Shown: piece after piece, positions 23,006-32,118 of the stretch
Layout: every line of letters begins with the position of its first letter
Numbering within the stretch: position 1 is the first letter of the stretch
Source: CAYQOX01 sp964419335
GTDB taxonomy: Bacteria; Hinthialibacterota; Hinthialibacteria; Hinthialibacterales; Hinthialibacteraceae
DNA length: 32,170 nt
Direction of reading: 5' to 3'
Assembly (NCBI GenBank): GCA_964419335.1
Contig: CAYQOX010000046.1
Span: 1-32,170 of the forward strand
Notes under the pieces: model-generated
Seen by the model: only the letters and a program-made list of their open reading frames with translations
Databases searched by the model: none
What the model was told of the DNA's origin: nothing
Position numbers and translations under genes: made by a program

Positions 23006-23108
23006 AATCCGCACCATTCTTACAAGTACGTTCCGGCAGTGATTGTAAAGATGAACTATTATCTAAACAAGCATATTTTTTAAGCATTGTAAAGGGAGCA
23101 GCATTATT

Positions 23109-23891
23109 TCAGTCGTTCTCGCTTACCCAGAGGCGGTGGATGGAGCGGGCTTTGCCTGTGAGTTCATCCACGTCAATCACCACGGCGGAGATTTTGATGT
23201 TGGCTTTGGCGATTTTGTGATTTTGGCGGATGCCGCTGATGAATTGCTGGGTGGTGGATTCGATTTCAAGGCCGATGACTGAGTCATAAGCGCCGGTCAT
23301 GCCGGTGTCGGTGATATAGGCTGTGCCTCCCGAGAGCACCCGCTCATCGGCGGTGGGGATATGGGTATGGGTACCAATCACCGCGGTCACGGCACCGTTT
23401 AGGTACCAACCCATGGAAACTTTTTCCGAGGTGGCTTCCCCGTGTAGATCGATAATTTTAATCGGGTGTTCTTCGATATCTTCTAGCAAATCTTCCGCCC
23501 GGCGAAAAGGACAATCCACGGCCGCCATAAAAAGGCGGCAGCATAATTGCGCTACCGCCAAGGTGATTCCATTTCTTAAGGTTACGGTTGTATAGCCCCG
23601 TCCGGGGATGCCCGGGGTGAAGTTATAGGCCCGCACGATATAGCGATCGTCATCAATAAAGTTGAAGATGTCTTTGTTATCCCAGGCGTGGTTGCCCAGG
23701 GTGAGGACATCTGCACCGCATCGATAGAGTTCCTGCGCCACCTCGTAGTTCAGCCCTTTGCCGCCGGCGGCGTTTTCGGCATTCACGATGGTGAATTCGA
23801 TCTCATGAATTTTTTTTAGGGAGGCGAGTTTTGATTTTAAAATTTTCCTTCCTGGGCGCCCGACGACATCGCCCACAAATAATATATTCAT
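23109..23891 (-). CDS. ymdB: YmdB-type metallophosphoesterase
   Basis: 260 residues. GDVVGRPGRK (Asp8), NAENAAGGKG, TLGNHAWD (Asn and His), DLHGEATSEK, and VIGTHTHIPTADERVLSGGTAYITDTGMTG are the ordered metal-ligand motifs of the YmdB family, a 2',3'-cyclic-nucleotide phosphodiesterase with a dimetal centre. In Bacillus it affects sporulation and biofilm genes and is linked to RNase Y. Here it also follows rny directly, 100 bases downstream, so the same link is likely. The family is about 260 residues, so the gene is complete. Confidence 0.94.
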   Translation of the reverse strand: MNILFVGDVVGRPGRKILKSKLASLKKIHEIEFTIVNAENAAGGKGLNYEVAQELYRCGADVLTLGNHAWDNKDIFNFIDDDRYIVRAYNFTPGIPGRGYTTVTLRNGITLAVAQLCCRLFMAAVDCPFRRAEDLLEDIEEHPIKIIDLHGEATSEKVSMGWYLNGAVTAVIGTHTHIPTADERVLSGGTAYITDTGMTGAYDSVIGLEIESTTQQFISGIRQNHKIAKANIKISAVVIDVDELTGKARSIHRLWVSEND

Positions 23892-23991
23892 GTTTTGAAA
23901 AACTTTCTAACCAGGATGATCCCTGGGCGTGCTTCGAGGGGTAGTCGAACCGTCTGAAAAAATGAAAGAAGGCTCGTCATCGAAGCAAGTT

Positions 23992-25554
23992 TTATTTCGC
24001 ATAGGCCACGGCGCGGGTTTCTCGCACAATGGTCACCTTGATTTGACCCGGGTACTGCATTTCTTCTTCGATCCGTTTGGAAACATCGTAAGCGAGTTTG
24101 ACGGAAGATTGATCGTCCACTTCTTCCGGTTCGACCATGACGCGGAGTTCACGTCCCGCCTGGATGGCGAAGCATTTCTCGACGCCATTGAAGGATTCGG
24201 CGATTTTTTCCAGGGCTTCCAAGCGTTTGACGTAAGTTTCGATCGATTCGCGACGGGCACCGGGACGGGCGGAAGAGATCGCGTCGGCGACTTGGACGAT
24301 GACGGCTTCGACCGTATCCATCTCCACTTCTTCGTGGTGGGCGGCGATGGCGTTGACGACCTCGGACGATTCGCCGAACTTACGCGCCAGTTCAGCCCCA
24401 ATGGCGGCATGGGTACCATCCCGCTCAAAGTCGACTCCTTTGCCGATATCGTGCAAGAGGGCAGCGCGTTTGCACATGTCGGCATCGGCGCCTAGTTCGG
24501 CGGCGATGGTATTGGCGATAAAGGCCACCTCGCGTGAGGCATATAACTGGTTTTGGCCAAACGAGTAGCGGTATTTCAAGCGGCCTAGATATTTAATTAA
24601 CTCGGGGTTCATATCCACAATTCCGAGTTCGAAGACAATGCGCTCGGCCGATTCCCGCATATCGTCTTCTAATTCTTTCATAATTTTGCCATAGATTTCT
24701 TCGATGCGGCCGGGATGGATACGTCCATCGGAAATGAGGCGTTCTAAGGTTTGGCGAGCGGCTTCTCTGCGCACGGGATCGAAGGAAGAAAGCACCACCG
24801 TGTCGGGGGTATCGTCGATGATCAGATTCACACCTGTGAGTGCTTCAAAGGAGCGGATGTTTCTTCCCTCGCGTCCGATGATGCGGCCTTTGATTTCGTC
24901 CGAGGGCAAGGAAACGGTGGAGACGGTTGATTCGTGGACGAACTCGGTGCAGCCCCGCTGTAAGGTGGTGGCGATGATGGAGCGGGCTTCACGTTTGGCA
25001 TTTTCTTTGGCAGAATCAATAATCTGCTTAATGACTTTGGCCGATTCACGGCGGACATCGGTTTCCAGGGATTCTAAGAGCAGATTTTTGGCTTCTTCGC
25101 TGGTGAGGCCGGAAATTTTTTCCAATTTGCCGCGTTCTTCTTCGATAAGGCGTTCCAGTTCACTTTCCTTTTTATCCAGTTCACTGGAACGATTTTCCAA
25201 TTGTTTGGCTAATTTTTGGTTTTCTCGTTCCAGGGTTTCCGCTTCATCCATTTTCTTTTCCAGCGTTTCTTCACGCCGGTCAAGTTTTTTCTCGAGTGCG
25301 GTAATTTCGGAGCGCCGTTCTTTGATTTCTTGTTCAAGTTTGGTTTTTTCTTGGTAAAGTTGTTCTTTGGCTTCGATGGCGGCTTCTTTTCGGATGGTGG
25401 CCGCATCTTTTTGGGCTTCTTCACGAATTTTCTTGGCGAGTTGTTCGATGCCGCCAATTTCTCGATCTATAAGTGTTTTTTTGAAGAAAAATCCAATGGC
25501 AAAACCAATAATGATACTGATAATGCCTGCTAAGGCAGGTGCAATCCATTCCAT
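23992..25554 (-). CDS. rny: Ribonuclease Y
   Basis: 520 residues. A membrane anchor (about 4-24) precedes a long charged coiled coil (about 28-195). The KH domain has LPSDEIKGRIIGREGRNIRSFEALTGVNLIIDDTP in the region 216-250, with the GREG loop, and the HD domain has LLHDIGKG (His368, Asp369) and VNAIAAHHEEV. It cleaves single-stranded RNA at the membrane and starts mRNA decay where RNase E is absent or secondary. It begins 8 bases after the nnr stop, so the two are probably co-transcribed. Confidence 0.97.
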   Translation of the reverse strand: MEWIAPALAGIISIIIGFAIGFFFKKTLIDREIGGIEQLAKKIREEAQKDAATIRKEAAIEAKEQLYQEKTKLEQEIKERRSEITALEKKLDRREETLEKKMDEAETLERENQKLAKQLENRSSELDKKESELERLIEEERGKLEKISGLTSEEAKNLLLESLETDVRRESAKVIKQIIDSAKENAKREARSIIATTLQRGCTEFVHESTVSTVSLPSDEIKGRIIGREGRNIRSFEALTGVNLIIDDTPDTVVLSSFDPVRREAARQTLERLISDGRIHPGRIEEIYGKIMKELEDDMRESAERIVFELGIVDMNPELIKYLGRLKYRYSFGQNQLYASREVAFIANTIAAELGADADMCKRAALLHDIGKGVDFERDGTHAAIGAELARKFGESSEVVNAIAAHHEEVEMDTVEAVIVQVADAISSARPGARRESIETYVKRLEALEKIAESFNGVEKCFAIQAGRELRVMVEPEEVDDQSSVKLAYDVSKRIEEEMQYPGQIKVTIVRETRAVAYAK

Positions 25555-25562
25555 TTCATTTC

Positions 25563-27173
25563 TTACCTTTCTATAGTAAACCTTTTACGGATTCTGTTAT
25601 GAAATCTATGTCGAACCCATCGCACAGCCCTGCGCAGATAGGAGCAAACTTCCAGCGCGCTAACCGATTCTGCACCGGTTTCTTTGACCAAAAGATCAGC
25701 GGCCAGCCCGTGGAGATAGACTCCCGCGCATGCGGCTTGCTCTGGGGATAAGGGTTTGGCCAATAAGGCGCCGATCGCCCCGGCTAAGACATCGCCCATG
25801 CCGCCCTGCGCCATGGCCGGGTTGCCGGTGGGATTGACGAAGAGGCGTTCGCCTCCGTAGGCGATGACGGTGTGGGCACCTTTCAGCACCGCCACCCCTT
25901 GGCCGGTTTGCAGTTTTCGTGCAAAACCCCAGCGGTCGCTTTGGACCTCCTTGGTTGTGGCGTTAAAAAGCCGCGCCATTTCCCCGGGGTGAGGGGTGGC
26001 CACCCAGGGACTTGTTCGTTTATGCAAATCCTCGATGGTGAGTGCTGATAGGCCGTCACCATCAATTAGAATAGGAAGGTCGAGTTCGTTGACCACCCGC
26101 CGCACGAGGGCGGCGCTGGAGGGATCGAGGCTCAATCCCGGTCCGATGACGACTGCATCATAACGGCTGCGGTCTGCAAAGAGAGTATCGAAAGCCTCTT
26201 GATGGAAAGCGCCTTTTTCGGTTTCCTTCACTCCAACCGTGAGCATTTCCCATACGTTGCTGGCGTAAATGGGCAAGAGGGAATCGGGACAGGCACAGGT
26301 GACTAGCCCCGCCCCCATGCGAATCGCAGACTGGGCGCACATCAAGGCGGCGCCGGTCATGCCTTTCGAGCCAGCGATAATCAGCAAATGGCCTTCACTC
26401 CCTTTGTGCGCCGAGCGGCTTCTCTTTGGCAAGCATGTGTTCACGGCTTCCGGGGTGAGGAGTTCTGCTTCGCATTCTGCATTCTCTAAAAGATCGTGAG
26501 GGAAGCCGATATCCAACACGATCAGTTCTTTACAATAATCCAAGCCTGGAGGCAGCACTTGGCCAATCTTGGGCAGCCCCATGGTGTAGACTTGGTCCGC
26601 CAAAACGGCATTTCCTTCGACTTTTCCCGTATCCGCTTCCACGCCGGCAGGAATATCCACCGACACGATTTGTGTTTGACCGCGGAGTGAATTGAGTGTT
26701 TCTACGGCTTGGCCGATTAATCCTCGGGGTGCACCTCGGCTGCCGGTGCCTAAAAGGGCTTCGATCCAGATACGTGAATCTTTATTATCCAGGAAAAATG
26801 CATCTAAATCTTCAGGGGAGGTGCATTCCTTGATCTTGACCCCCGCCTCACCTGCGAGAATGAAATTGGTTCGAGCGTCACCTTTAAGTTCTTCACCCTT
26901 ACCCAGAAGAGCGAGTTTTGGCGATAAGCCTTCTTGCTCAAGATAGCGGGCAATGACAAAGCCGTCGCCGCCGTTGTTGCCTTTACCACATAAGATGCAG
27001 GAATTCTGTAAATCGTGAGGGGGAATGGAGTCGAGCAGACTTGCGGCGACACCGCGACCAGCGTTTTCCATAAGAAAGAGACCGGATACACCGCGCTCCT
27101 CAATGGCGGTACGGTCGACCTCAGCCATGGTTTGTCCAGCCACTATGCGATAGACATCACTCCGATATGCCAT
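25563..27173 (-). CDS. nnr: Bifunctional NAD(P)HX epimerase/dehydratase
   Basis: 536 residues. The N-terminal YjeF-N domain (about 1-215) has MENAGRGVA and CGKGNNGGDGFVIARYL (62-78) and epimerises damaged, hydrated NAD(P)H. The C-terminal domain (about 225-520) has GHLLIIAGSKGMTGAALMCA, IGPGLS, ATPHPGEMARLF and GNPAMAQGGMGDVLAG (450-465), the ATP/ADP-dependent dehydratase motifs. In the last motif the usual Ser or Thr before GD is Met, but the Gly and Asp remain. The protein repairs NADHX and NADPHX. It precedes rny by 8 bases. The final 20 residues are very basic. Confidence 0.95.
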   Translation of the reverse strand: MAYRSDVYRIVAGQTMAEVDRTAIEERGVSGLFLMENAGRGVAASLLDSIPPHDLQNSCILCGKGNNGGDGFVIARYLEQEGLSPKLALLGKGEELKGDARTNFILAGEAGVKIKECTSPEDLDAFFLDNKDSRIWIEALLGTGSRGAPRGLIGQAVETLNSLRGQTQIVSVDIPAGVEADTGKVEGNAVLADQVYTMGLPKIGQVLPPGLDYCKELIVLDIGFPHDLLENAECEAELLTPEAVNTCLPKRSRSAHKGSEGHLLIIAGSKGMTGAALMCAQSAIRMGAGLVTCACPDSLLPIYASNVWEMLTVGVKETEKGAFHQEAFDTLFADRSRYDAVVIGPGLSLDPSSAALVRRVVNELDLPILIDGDGLSALTIEDLHKRTSPWVATPHPGEMARLFNATTKEVQSDRWGFARKLQTGQGVAVLKGAHTVIAYGGERLFVNPTGNPAMAQGGMGDVLAGAIGALLAKPLSPEQAACAGVYLHGLAADLLVKETGAESVSALEVCSYLRRAVRWVRHRFHNRIRKRFTIER

Positions 27174-27226
27174 ATGCTCGCTCCAGGGTATTTAACCCGA
27201 GGGCGAGGAAAAGAAAGGAGAGACAC

Positions 27227-27262
27227 TCAGGCCATAGATACAATTCAGGCCATAGATACAAT
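27227..27262. repeat. 18-base tandem duplication
   Basis: TCAGGCCATAGATACAAT occurs twice in a row (27227-27244 and 27245-27262) with no mismatch. It lies between nnr and the small membrane protein and touches the stop codon of the latter. It looks like a recent slippage or duplication event. Confidence 0.9.
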
Positions 27263-27582
27263 TAGGGTATGTCCTCTTCCGTATCTTGGAAAAAATAATC
27301 GTGGATCGCAACTAAAATCGCGACCACGATAAACCCTTTCCACAGAGTGTCGAAAAAGAAATCGAGAGACCATCTCTCGACGGAAGCATCGTCCAGCAAC
27401 TTTAACGCGAGAAATTTTTGAAGATAACAAAAGGCGATAAAAAAAACACACACAATGACATAATCCAAAATAGAAAAACGGTTTTTGCTTTGAACCAATT
27501 CTTTTTTTTGTTTTTTAGGTTGTGTTTCTTGATTCGCCGGAACGTTTGGCGCTGTTTTACGACCTTTCTTTCCTCGAGCCAT
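27262..27582 (-). CDS. Small two-span membrane protein of unknown function
   Basis: 106 residues from the ATG at 27582, which has AGGA 8 bases upstream; a GTG two codons earlier is too close to that site. The first 35 residues are basic and rich in Lys, Gln and Pro. Two hydrophobic segments follow, YVIVCVFFIAFCYLQKFLAL (about 41-60) and a GFIVVAILVAIHDYFF segment (about 83-98), with an acidic tail. I do not recognise the family. It lies 88 bases upstream of nnr on the same strand and could lead that operon. Confidence 0.65.
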   Translation of the reverse strand: MARGKKGRKTAPNVPANQETQPKKQKKELVQSKNRFSILDYVIVCVFFIAFCYLQKFLALKLLDDASVERWSLDFFFDTLWKGFIVVAILVAIHDYFFQDTEEDIP

Positions 27583-27782
27583 ATTCACTATCCTACTTTC
27601 AGAATCACAGCTAATAATATTTTAATCTCGGTACCGCCTTTTTTGGAAGGGCAAATGTGCTTGGAATTTACACATATATCGACAAACCCTAGCCCTTTCT
27701 TTCATTTTCAGAGCAAAATGAAGAAATAATTGGGAATTATGGATATTTAATAATACAAGCGAATCTTTTGGCTTTTAATTTT

Positions 27783-28415
27783 TTAACGGAAAATCTCTTC
27801 GTTGCTTAGTCTTGGTTTAGGCTCCAACACTGTCAAGGAATCTAGATACTCCTTGAATTTGCGTCCCAAGGGATGAACGGATCGACCTTTGTTGACCACG
27901 GTATTGATTCGTAAATTTGTGATCATTTTCAACCCCGTTAAGGGATCCTCGCAGGCTTGTTGTAATAATTCTTCTCGTTCTTGAAAAAAAGGGCGATTGG
28001 GTTCCAAATAATCGGCGATGTAGACCATCCATCCAATCGGGGTTAATTGAGGAGAGCCCGTGGGGTGATAAGCAACGGTCAGGTGGACTTCCTCATCTTT
28101 CTGATTGTACCAATGCTTCAGCGCGGCAGCGCCTAAAGGGGCGTGGCACAATTTTTTCGAGGTCATAAGTTCAAGTCCGTACGGGGATAATCCCAGTTTT
28201 ACCAGATGACCGATCTCGTGATAGTTCAACTCTTTAGCGCAGTCGTGAAAGAGCGCCGCCCAGGCTAGTTTTACCGGGTCGACGGGGTAATCTTTCCATT
28301 TTTGCGCTAATAAAAAAGCGGTTTGGCAAACGCCAACACTATGTTGGAAGCGCTTCGATGAAAGATGATTTTCAAGTTTGTTTATGGCTTCTTGGGGTAA
28401 ATAATCTTGATACAT
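27783..28415 (-). CDS. yqeK: YqeK-type HD phosphatase (symmetric Ap4A hydrolase)
   Basis: 210 residues. The HD-domain ligands are in order: His25 (RFQHSVGVC), His57-Asp58 (ALFHDCAKEL), His91 (CHAPLGAAAL), His117 (AYHPTGS) and Asp135 (VYIADYLEPNR). The ADYLEPNR ending is the YqeK signature, whose members split Ap4A into two ADP, limiting this alarmone-like nucleotide. A long C-terminal segment (about 165-210) is less conserved. Its ATG overlaps the stop of the TPR gene as TAATG, so translation is coupled. The usual neighbours nadD and rsfS are not here. Confidence 0.9.
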   Translation of the reverse strand: MYQDYLPQEAINKLENHLSSKRFQHSVGVCQTAFLLAQKWKDYPVDPVKLAWAALFHDCAKELNYHEIGHLVKLGLSPYGLELMTSKKLCHAPLGAAALKHWYNQKDEEVHLTVAYHPTGSPQLTPIGWMVYIADYLEPNRPFFQEREELLQQACEDPLTGLKMITNLRINTVVNKGRSVHPLGRKFKEYLDSLTVLEPKPRLSNEEIFR

Positions 28416-30631
28416 TATTTATTTTGTGATAGTTCTGGTTCCGTTTCGCGAATTTTTTGCCTAATTTGAGATTCAAGTTCCGTGGTGAATTCTACGGGAT
28501 ACTTAGGGCCGTGCTTAAGGGATTTTTTCCAATACTTGAGGGCTTTATGCAGCCGCCCATTTTTGGCGTACGCATCCCCAAGGTGATCGAGAATGACGGG
28601 GTGGTTTTCTTTGAGTTGATTGGCACGTTCAAGGTGTTGGATGGCTTTTTCTGTATTTCCCTGTTGATAGTAAACCCAGCCCAGGCTGTCGAGAATATTG
28701 CCGTCGTGGGGATCGAGTTCGATGGCTTTTTCAATAAGTTCTTGGGCTTCGTCGAGGCGTATGCCACGCTCTGCGAGGGAGTAGCCGAGAAAGTTATAGG
28801 GTTGGGGATCGTCGGGAAAGCGTTTAATGGCATCGCGCATCAGGCTTTCTACATCATTCATAGCGTCCAACTTATCGTAGACGGTGGCTAAGGGATAGAG
28901 GACGGAGCGATAGGAATTGCCGTTATTCTTCGTTTCTTGGAAAGCCTTTTCTAAATACGTTTTTGCTTGTTTCCAGTCTTCTAGGTCCATGGAGGCCAGC
29001 CCGGCCACCTTAAGCAAATTCAAGGTATCGGGGAAGACATGTAAGCCCTTGTCCAATCGATTCAACAAATCTTGGGTTTTTTCCAAGCGTAAAAAAGCAT
29101 TTCTAAGCCGGTACCAAACCAGTACCTCATAAACAATTTCATTGACCCATTCTCCATCCCCTTGAGAAATGGCTTCATCCAAGCGGGATAAAATCAACTC
29201 TAGTTTTTCCTCCAGAGCGTTTTCTTGATCCAGATAATCGTGTAAGTTGGCTTGTACGAAGGGGATACGTGGAGTTTTTTCGATCTCGCTGGTTGAATCC
29301 AAGAGAGTAGAAAAGCGTTTTAATTGGTGATAGGAAGAAAGTTTACGGAAGGATTCTTGCTCACCGAGTTTTAATAAAAAGAGTTGGATATCGTTCTTTT
29401 GGTTTTCATAGATAGCGTCTTCGAAGGCATCTACAAAGGAGATCCAGGCTTCTTTTTCTCTATCGAGTGTGATCAAAGTTTCATGTTTTAGTTGATGAAT
29501 GGGATAATTCCCGGGCGATTTTTCGGCCAGCGGTTCGACTTCTTTCAGAGCCTTTTCGTATTCTTCTTGTTGAATATATAGATTTGCCAAGGTTTTGCGG
29601 ACATCTAAGTTTTCGGGAATCAGTTCTTTAATGCGCTTGTATTGATGGATGGCTTCGAGAGGTGAATTCCGTACTTGATATAACGTGGCCAAGCGCTTAC
29701 GCACCGCCAGTTCATCATCTGAATTATTTACCCATTCTAAGGTGGTCAAGTAAGTCTCGATGGCTTCTTCAGTTTTCCCCATGCGTTCTTGGATCGAGCC
29801 AATCCGAACCAAGATCTCGGTGTTATAGGGCATCAATTCGGACAATCTTTTGTAGGCTTCCAGCGCCTCATCGTAGCGGTTCGCTTGAAAAAGCAAAACC
29901 GCAATCGCATAACGGTAAATAGTTTCTTGGTAGGGGTTGAGATCAATGAGTTCACGGTAGCATTTGATCGCGAGGTCGTTGTTGCCAACTTTTTGATACA
30001 ATTCGGCTAATTTCTGGTGTGCATCCACTTCATGAGGGTCAATCTCAGTGATTGTTTCATAGTAGGTAATGGCTTGATCCCATTGTTTTTGGCGGGAATG
30101 GGCTTGTCCCATCACCAGCAGCGCATCAGTATGATGGGGATTGATCTCGACCGCCTTCGAGGCATATTCGATCGCTTTATCGACACTACCGGAGTTGAGC
30201 AAGGTGTGGCCGGTTCGAGCCGCCAAATAGGCTGACTCGGGGTATTGTTTGTAAGCTTGGGCAAAGACCTGACTGGCTTCTTCATGAAGCCCTTTATCTT
30301 CCAGATAATTCCCCCGTAAAGACAATCGAAGTAGTTCAGCCCGTTCTTCTTGATCTAACGTTTCTTCTGGTTTAGAAACCTCTTCGGGGGTGGTATCAGA
30401 AGAAATTTTAGAATTTTCAATGGTCTGCGTGGCCTCTTCGATTGTTGCATTTGGCTCGCTTCTCTCGTCAGAATCCAATGTCGTGATTTTTTCCGTCTCT
30501 TGATTTTCTTTGAATGTTGTTGATTCGGTATCGAGTGCACGGTTGGAGCTGGAGGTCAAGCAGCCATGAAATGCCAGGCAAAGCCCTATGAAGAAAATCA
30601 GGAATAATCTTACCATGGGTATTCGATCCAT
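28415..30631 (-). CDS. Tetratricopeptide-repeat lipoprotein
   Basis: 738 residues (an ATG at 30616 is a second possible start). The N-terminus has a hydrophobic signal ending in AFHGC, a plausible lipobox with Cys24, so the protein should be lipid-anchored outside the inner membrane. An acidic, Ser/Thr-rich linker (about 28-90) precedes a long series of TPR helices from about 105 to 720. Clear units include ASKAVEINPHHTDALLVMGQA, IKCYRELIDLNPYQ and IELDPHDGNILDSLGWVYYQ. The region around 415-530 is less regular. TPR arrays act as protein-binding scaffolds; similar lipoproteins serve secretion, pilus or envelope assembly. It follows the HIT gene by 7 bases and overlaps yqeK. Confidence 0.9.
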   Translation of the reverse strand: MDRIPMVRLFLIFFIGLCLAFHGCLTSSSNRALDTESTTFKENQETEKITTLDSDERSEPNATIEEATQTIENSKISSDTTPEEVSKPEETLDQEERAELLRLSLRGNYLEDKGLHEEASQVFAQAYKQYPESAYLAARTGHTLLNSGSVDKAIEYASKAVEINPHHTDALLVMGQAHSRQKQWDQAITYYETITEIDPHEVDAHQKLAELYQKVGNNDLAIKCYRELIDLNPYQETIYRYAIAVLLFQANRYDEALEAYKRLSELMPYNTEILVRIGSIQERMGKTEEAIETYLTTLEWVNNSDDELAVRKRLATLYQVRNSPLEAIHQYKRIKELIPENLDVRKTLANLYIQQEEYEKALKEVEPLAEKSPGNYPIHQLKHETLITLDREKEAWISFVDAFEDAIYENQKNDIQLFLLKLGEQESFRKLSSYHQLKRFSTLLDSTSEIEKTPRIPFVQANLHDYLDQENALEEKLELILSRLDEAISQGDGEWVNEIVYEVLVWYRLRNAFLRLEKTQDLLNRLDKGLHVFPDTLNLLKVAGLASMDLEDWKQAKTYLEKAFQETKNNGNSYRSVLYPLATVYDKLDAMNDVESLMRDAIKRFPDDPQPYNFLGYSLAERGIRLDEAQELIEKAIELDPHDGNILDSLGWVYYQQGNTEKAIQHLERANQLKENHPVILDHLGDAYAKNGRLHKALKYWKKSLKHGPKYPVEFTTELESQIRQKIRETEPELSQNK

Positions 30632-30638
30632 ATGGCCA

Positions 30639-30992
30639 TCAACCCGGAGGCCATCGCATAAATCGGCCTCCTAGCATATGCATATGTAAATGGTAGACGG
30701 TTTGTCCGCCGTTGTCGCCAGAATTGATCACTAAGCGATAACCTTCATCAAAGATGTTGTGTTCTCGTGCCAATTGATTTGCCGCGGCGGTCATTTGTCC
30801 CACAAGTTGGAGATGATTGCCTTCCAAATCCCCGACTTTTTCCACATGCTCTTTGGGGATGATTAAAAAGTGAAAAGGGGCTTGTGGGTGAATATCCTTA
30901 AAGGCAACGACAGTATCATCTTCGTAAACCAGAGGCGTATCCAGTTCTTTTTTTGCGATTTTACAAAATATACAGTCATTGGATTCAGCCAT
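30639..30992 (-). CDS. HIT family (Hint-like) nucleotide hydrolase
   Basis: 117 residues. DCIFCKIAK (Cys7, Cys10) is the zinc knuckle, IHPQAPFHFLIIPKEH is the nucleotide-binding strand region and VYHLHMHMLGG (His101, His103, His105) is the histidine triad. Members hydrolyse AMP attached to amines, such as aminoacyl-AMP. The strong GAGGGA site before the ATG supports the start. It heads the operon with the TPR lipoprotein and yqeK; Hint and YqeK both process AMP-containing by-products, which may explain the pairing (inference). Confidence 0.95.
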   Translation of the reverse strand: MAESNDCIFCKIAKKELDTPLVYEDDTVVAFKDIHPQAPFHFLIIPKEHVEKVGDLEGNHLQLVGQMTAAANQLAREHNIFDEGYRLVINSGDNGGQTVYHLHMHMLGGRFMRWPPG

Positions 30993-31302
30993 GAGTTCCC
31001 TCGCTTATATTTGGTTTATAACGATTCACTCGTACAACATTAACGTTTGATTGAAAAAAATGGACACAGTCGATAGTATATCATGCTTTTTCTGTGATTC
31101 CACGACTCCTTTTAGGGGACCTCTTTTCTTTCTACGGCTTAAGAATAGACATACAGTTTTGTAGAAGTATAGTATTCACTATACGGCTTTATCAATACGT
31201 TTTTTGTGAGAGTAGAGTGAATTTGGGAGTAAGAGGCTGATTTTTTTGATTTATGCAAATACGCATGTTCATTGTTGAAATGAGATAAGAAAGTATCAAC
31301 CT
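30993..31302. other. Divergent intergenic region between the HIT gene and the prepilin peptidase gene
   Basis: 310 bases without a gene. It holds a 7-base inverted repeat, GTATAGT (31167-31173) and ACTATAC (31178-31184) with a 4-base loop, and a direct repeat TACGGCTT at 31133-31140 and 31182-31189. These may be operator or promoter elements for the two divergent genes, but no clear -35/-10 pair is seen. Confidence 0.4.
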
Positions 31303-32118
31303 ATGCTTGAACATATCCCCAACGAGATTATGACGATTTGTGCTGGTCTATTTGGTGCAGCGGCAGGGAGTTTTTTTCATGTCTGTGTATGGAGAATCCC
31401 CCGGGAAGAATCCATCATATTTCCCGGTTCGCATTGTCCCGCCTGTGGGGAGAAAATTCGCTGGTATGATAATATTCCCATCATCTCTTATCTCTATTTA
31501 TGGGGAGCCTGCCGCTATTGTAAAGTTCATATTCCTTTGCGTTATCCTATCTATGAGCTGCTTACGGCGCTGCTCTTTATGGGGATAATCCATCATTTTT
31601 ATCTCACGCCCACGGCGTTTTTGTACATTGTTGTGACATCGGTTCTGATTATTTCCAATGGGGTGGATTGGGATCATCAATACATTCCGGATGAACTTTC
31701 GTTGCCTATGATCCCCTTCGCGCTGCTGATCGCTGCGCTAGCCCAATGGCTGGGGTGGTTTCCCCAGGCTTTGGTGCAAGATCTGCGCAGTGCTTTGCTC
31801 GGATTGTGTATCGGTGGGGGGGTGATTTGGGGGATACGTATCATTGGTACCTGGGTTTTTGGGCAGGAAGCGATGGGCTTTGGTGATGTGAAGCTGATGG
31901 CTTATCTTGGGGCTTTTCTGGGCTGGGATAAAGCGCTTCTGTGTATTTTTCTTGCGGCGTTTTTGGGTTCCCTGGTGGGAGTGGGGTTAAAAGTGGCTGG
32001 AAAAATCGAGCGTTATGGAAAAATCCCGTTTGGTCCTTATCTCGCCGCGGGAGCCTACATTAGTTTTCTTTGTGGTCCCGAGTTGATCCTCTGGTATACG
32101 GAGCCCTTTTATTATTAA
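31303..32118 (+). CDS. Prepilin peptidase (type IV leader peptidase and methyltransferase)
   Basis: 271 residues with about eight membrane spans. The N-terminal part has GSFFHVCVWRIPREESIIFPGSHCPAC, with four cysteines in two pairs (Cys45, Cys48, Cys70, Cys73), the zinc-binding cytoplasmic loop of the N-methylating type. The catalytic aspartates are Asp122 in VDWDHQYIPDELSLP and Asp195 in GFGDVKLMA, the GxGD motif. It cleaves and methylates prepilins for type IV pili or type II secretion. No pilin genes are in the window; they may lie further right. The ribosome site is weak. Its stop codon overlaps the first base of repeat copy C's ATG (TAATG). Confidence 0.95.
   Translation: MLEHIPNEIMTICAGLFGAAAGSFFHVCVWRIPREESIIFPGSHCPACGEKIRWYDNIPIISYLYLWGACRYCKVHIPLRYPIYELLTALLFMGIIHHFYLTPTAFLYIVVTSVLIISNGVDWDHQYIPDELSLPMIPFALLIAALAQWLGWFPQALVQDLRSALLGLCIGGGVIWGIRIIGTWVFGQEAMGFGDVKLMAYLGAFLGWDKALLCIFLAAFLGSLVGVGLKVAGKIERYGKIPFGPYLAAGAYISFLCGPELILWYTEPFYY

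Noticed and set aside
24704..25357. Long rightward open frame opposite rny
   Set aside because: It is a shadow of the rny coiled-coil codons: Ser/Arg-rich, without domain features.
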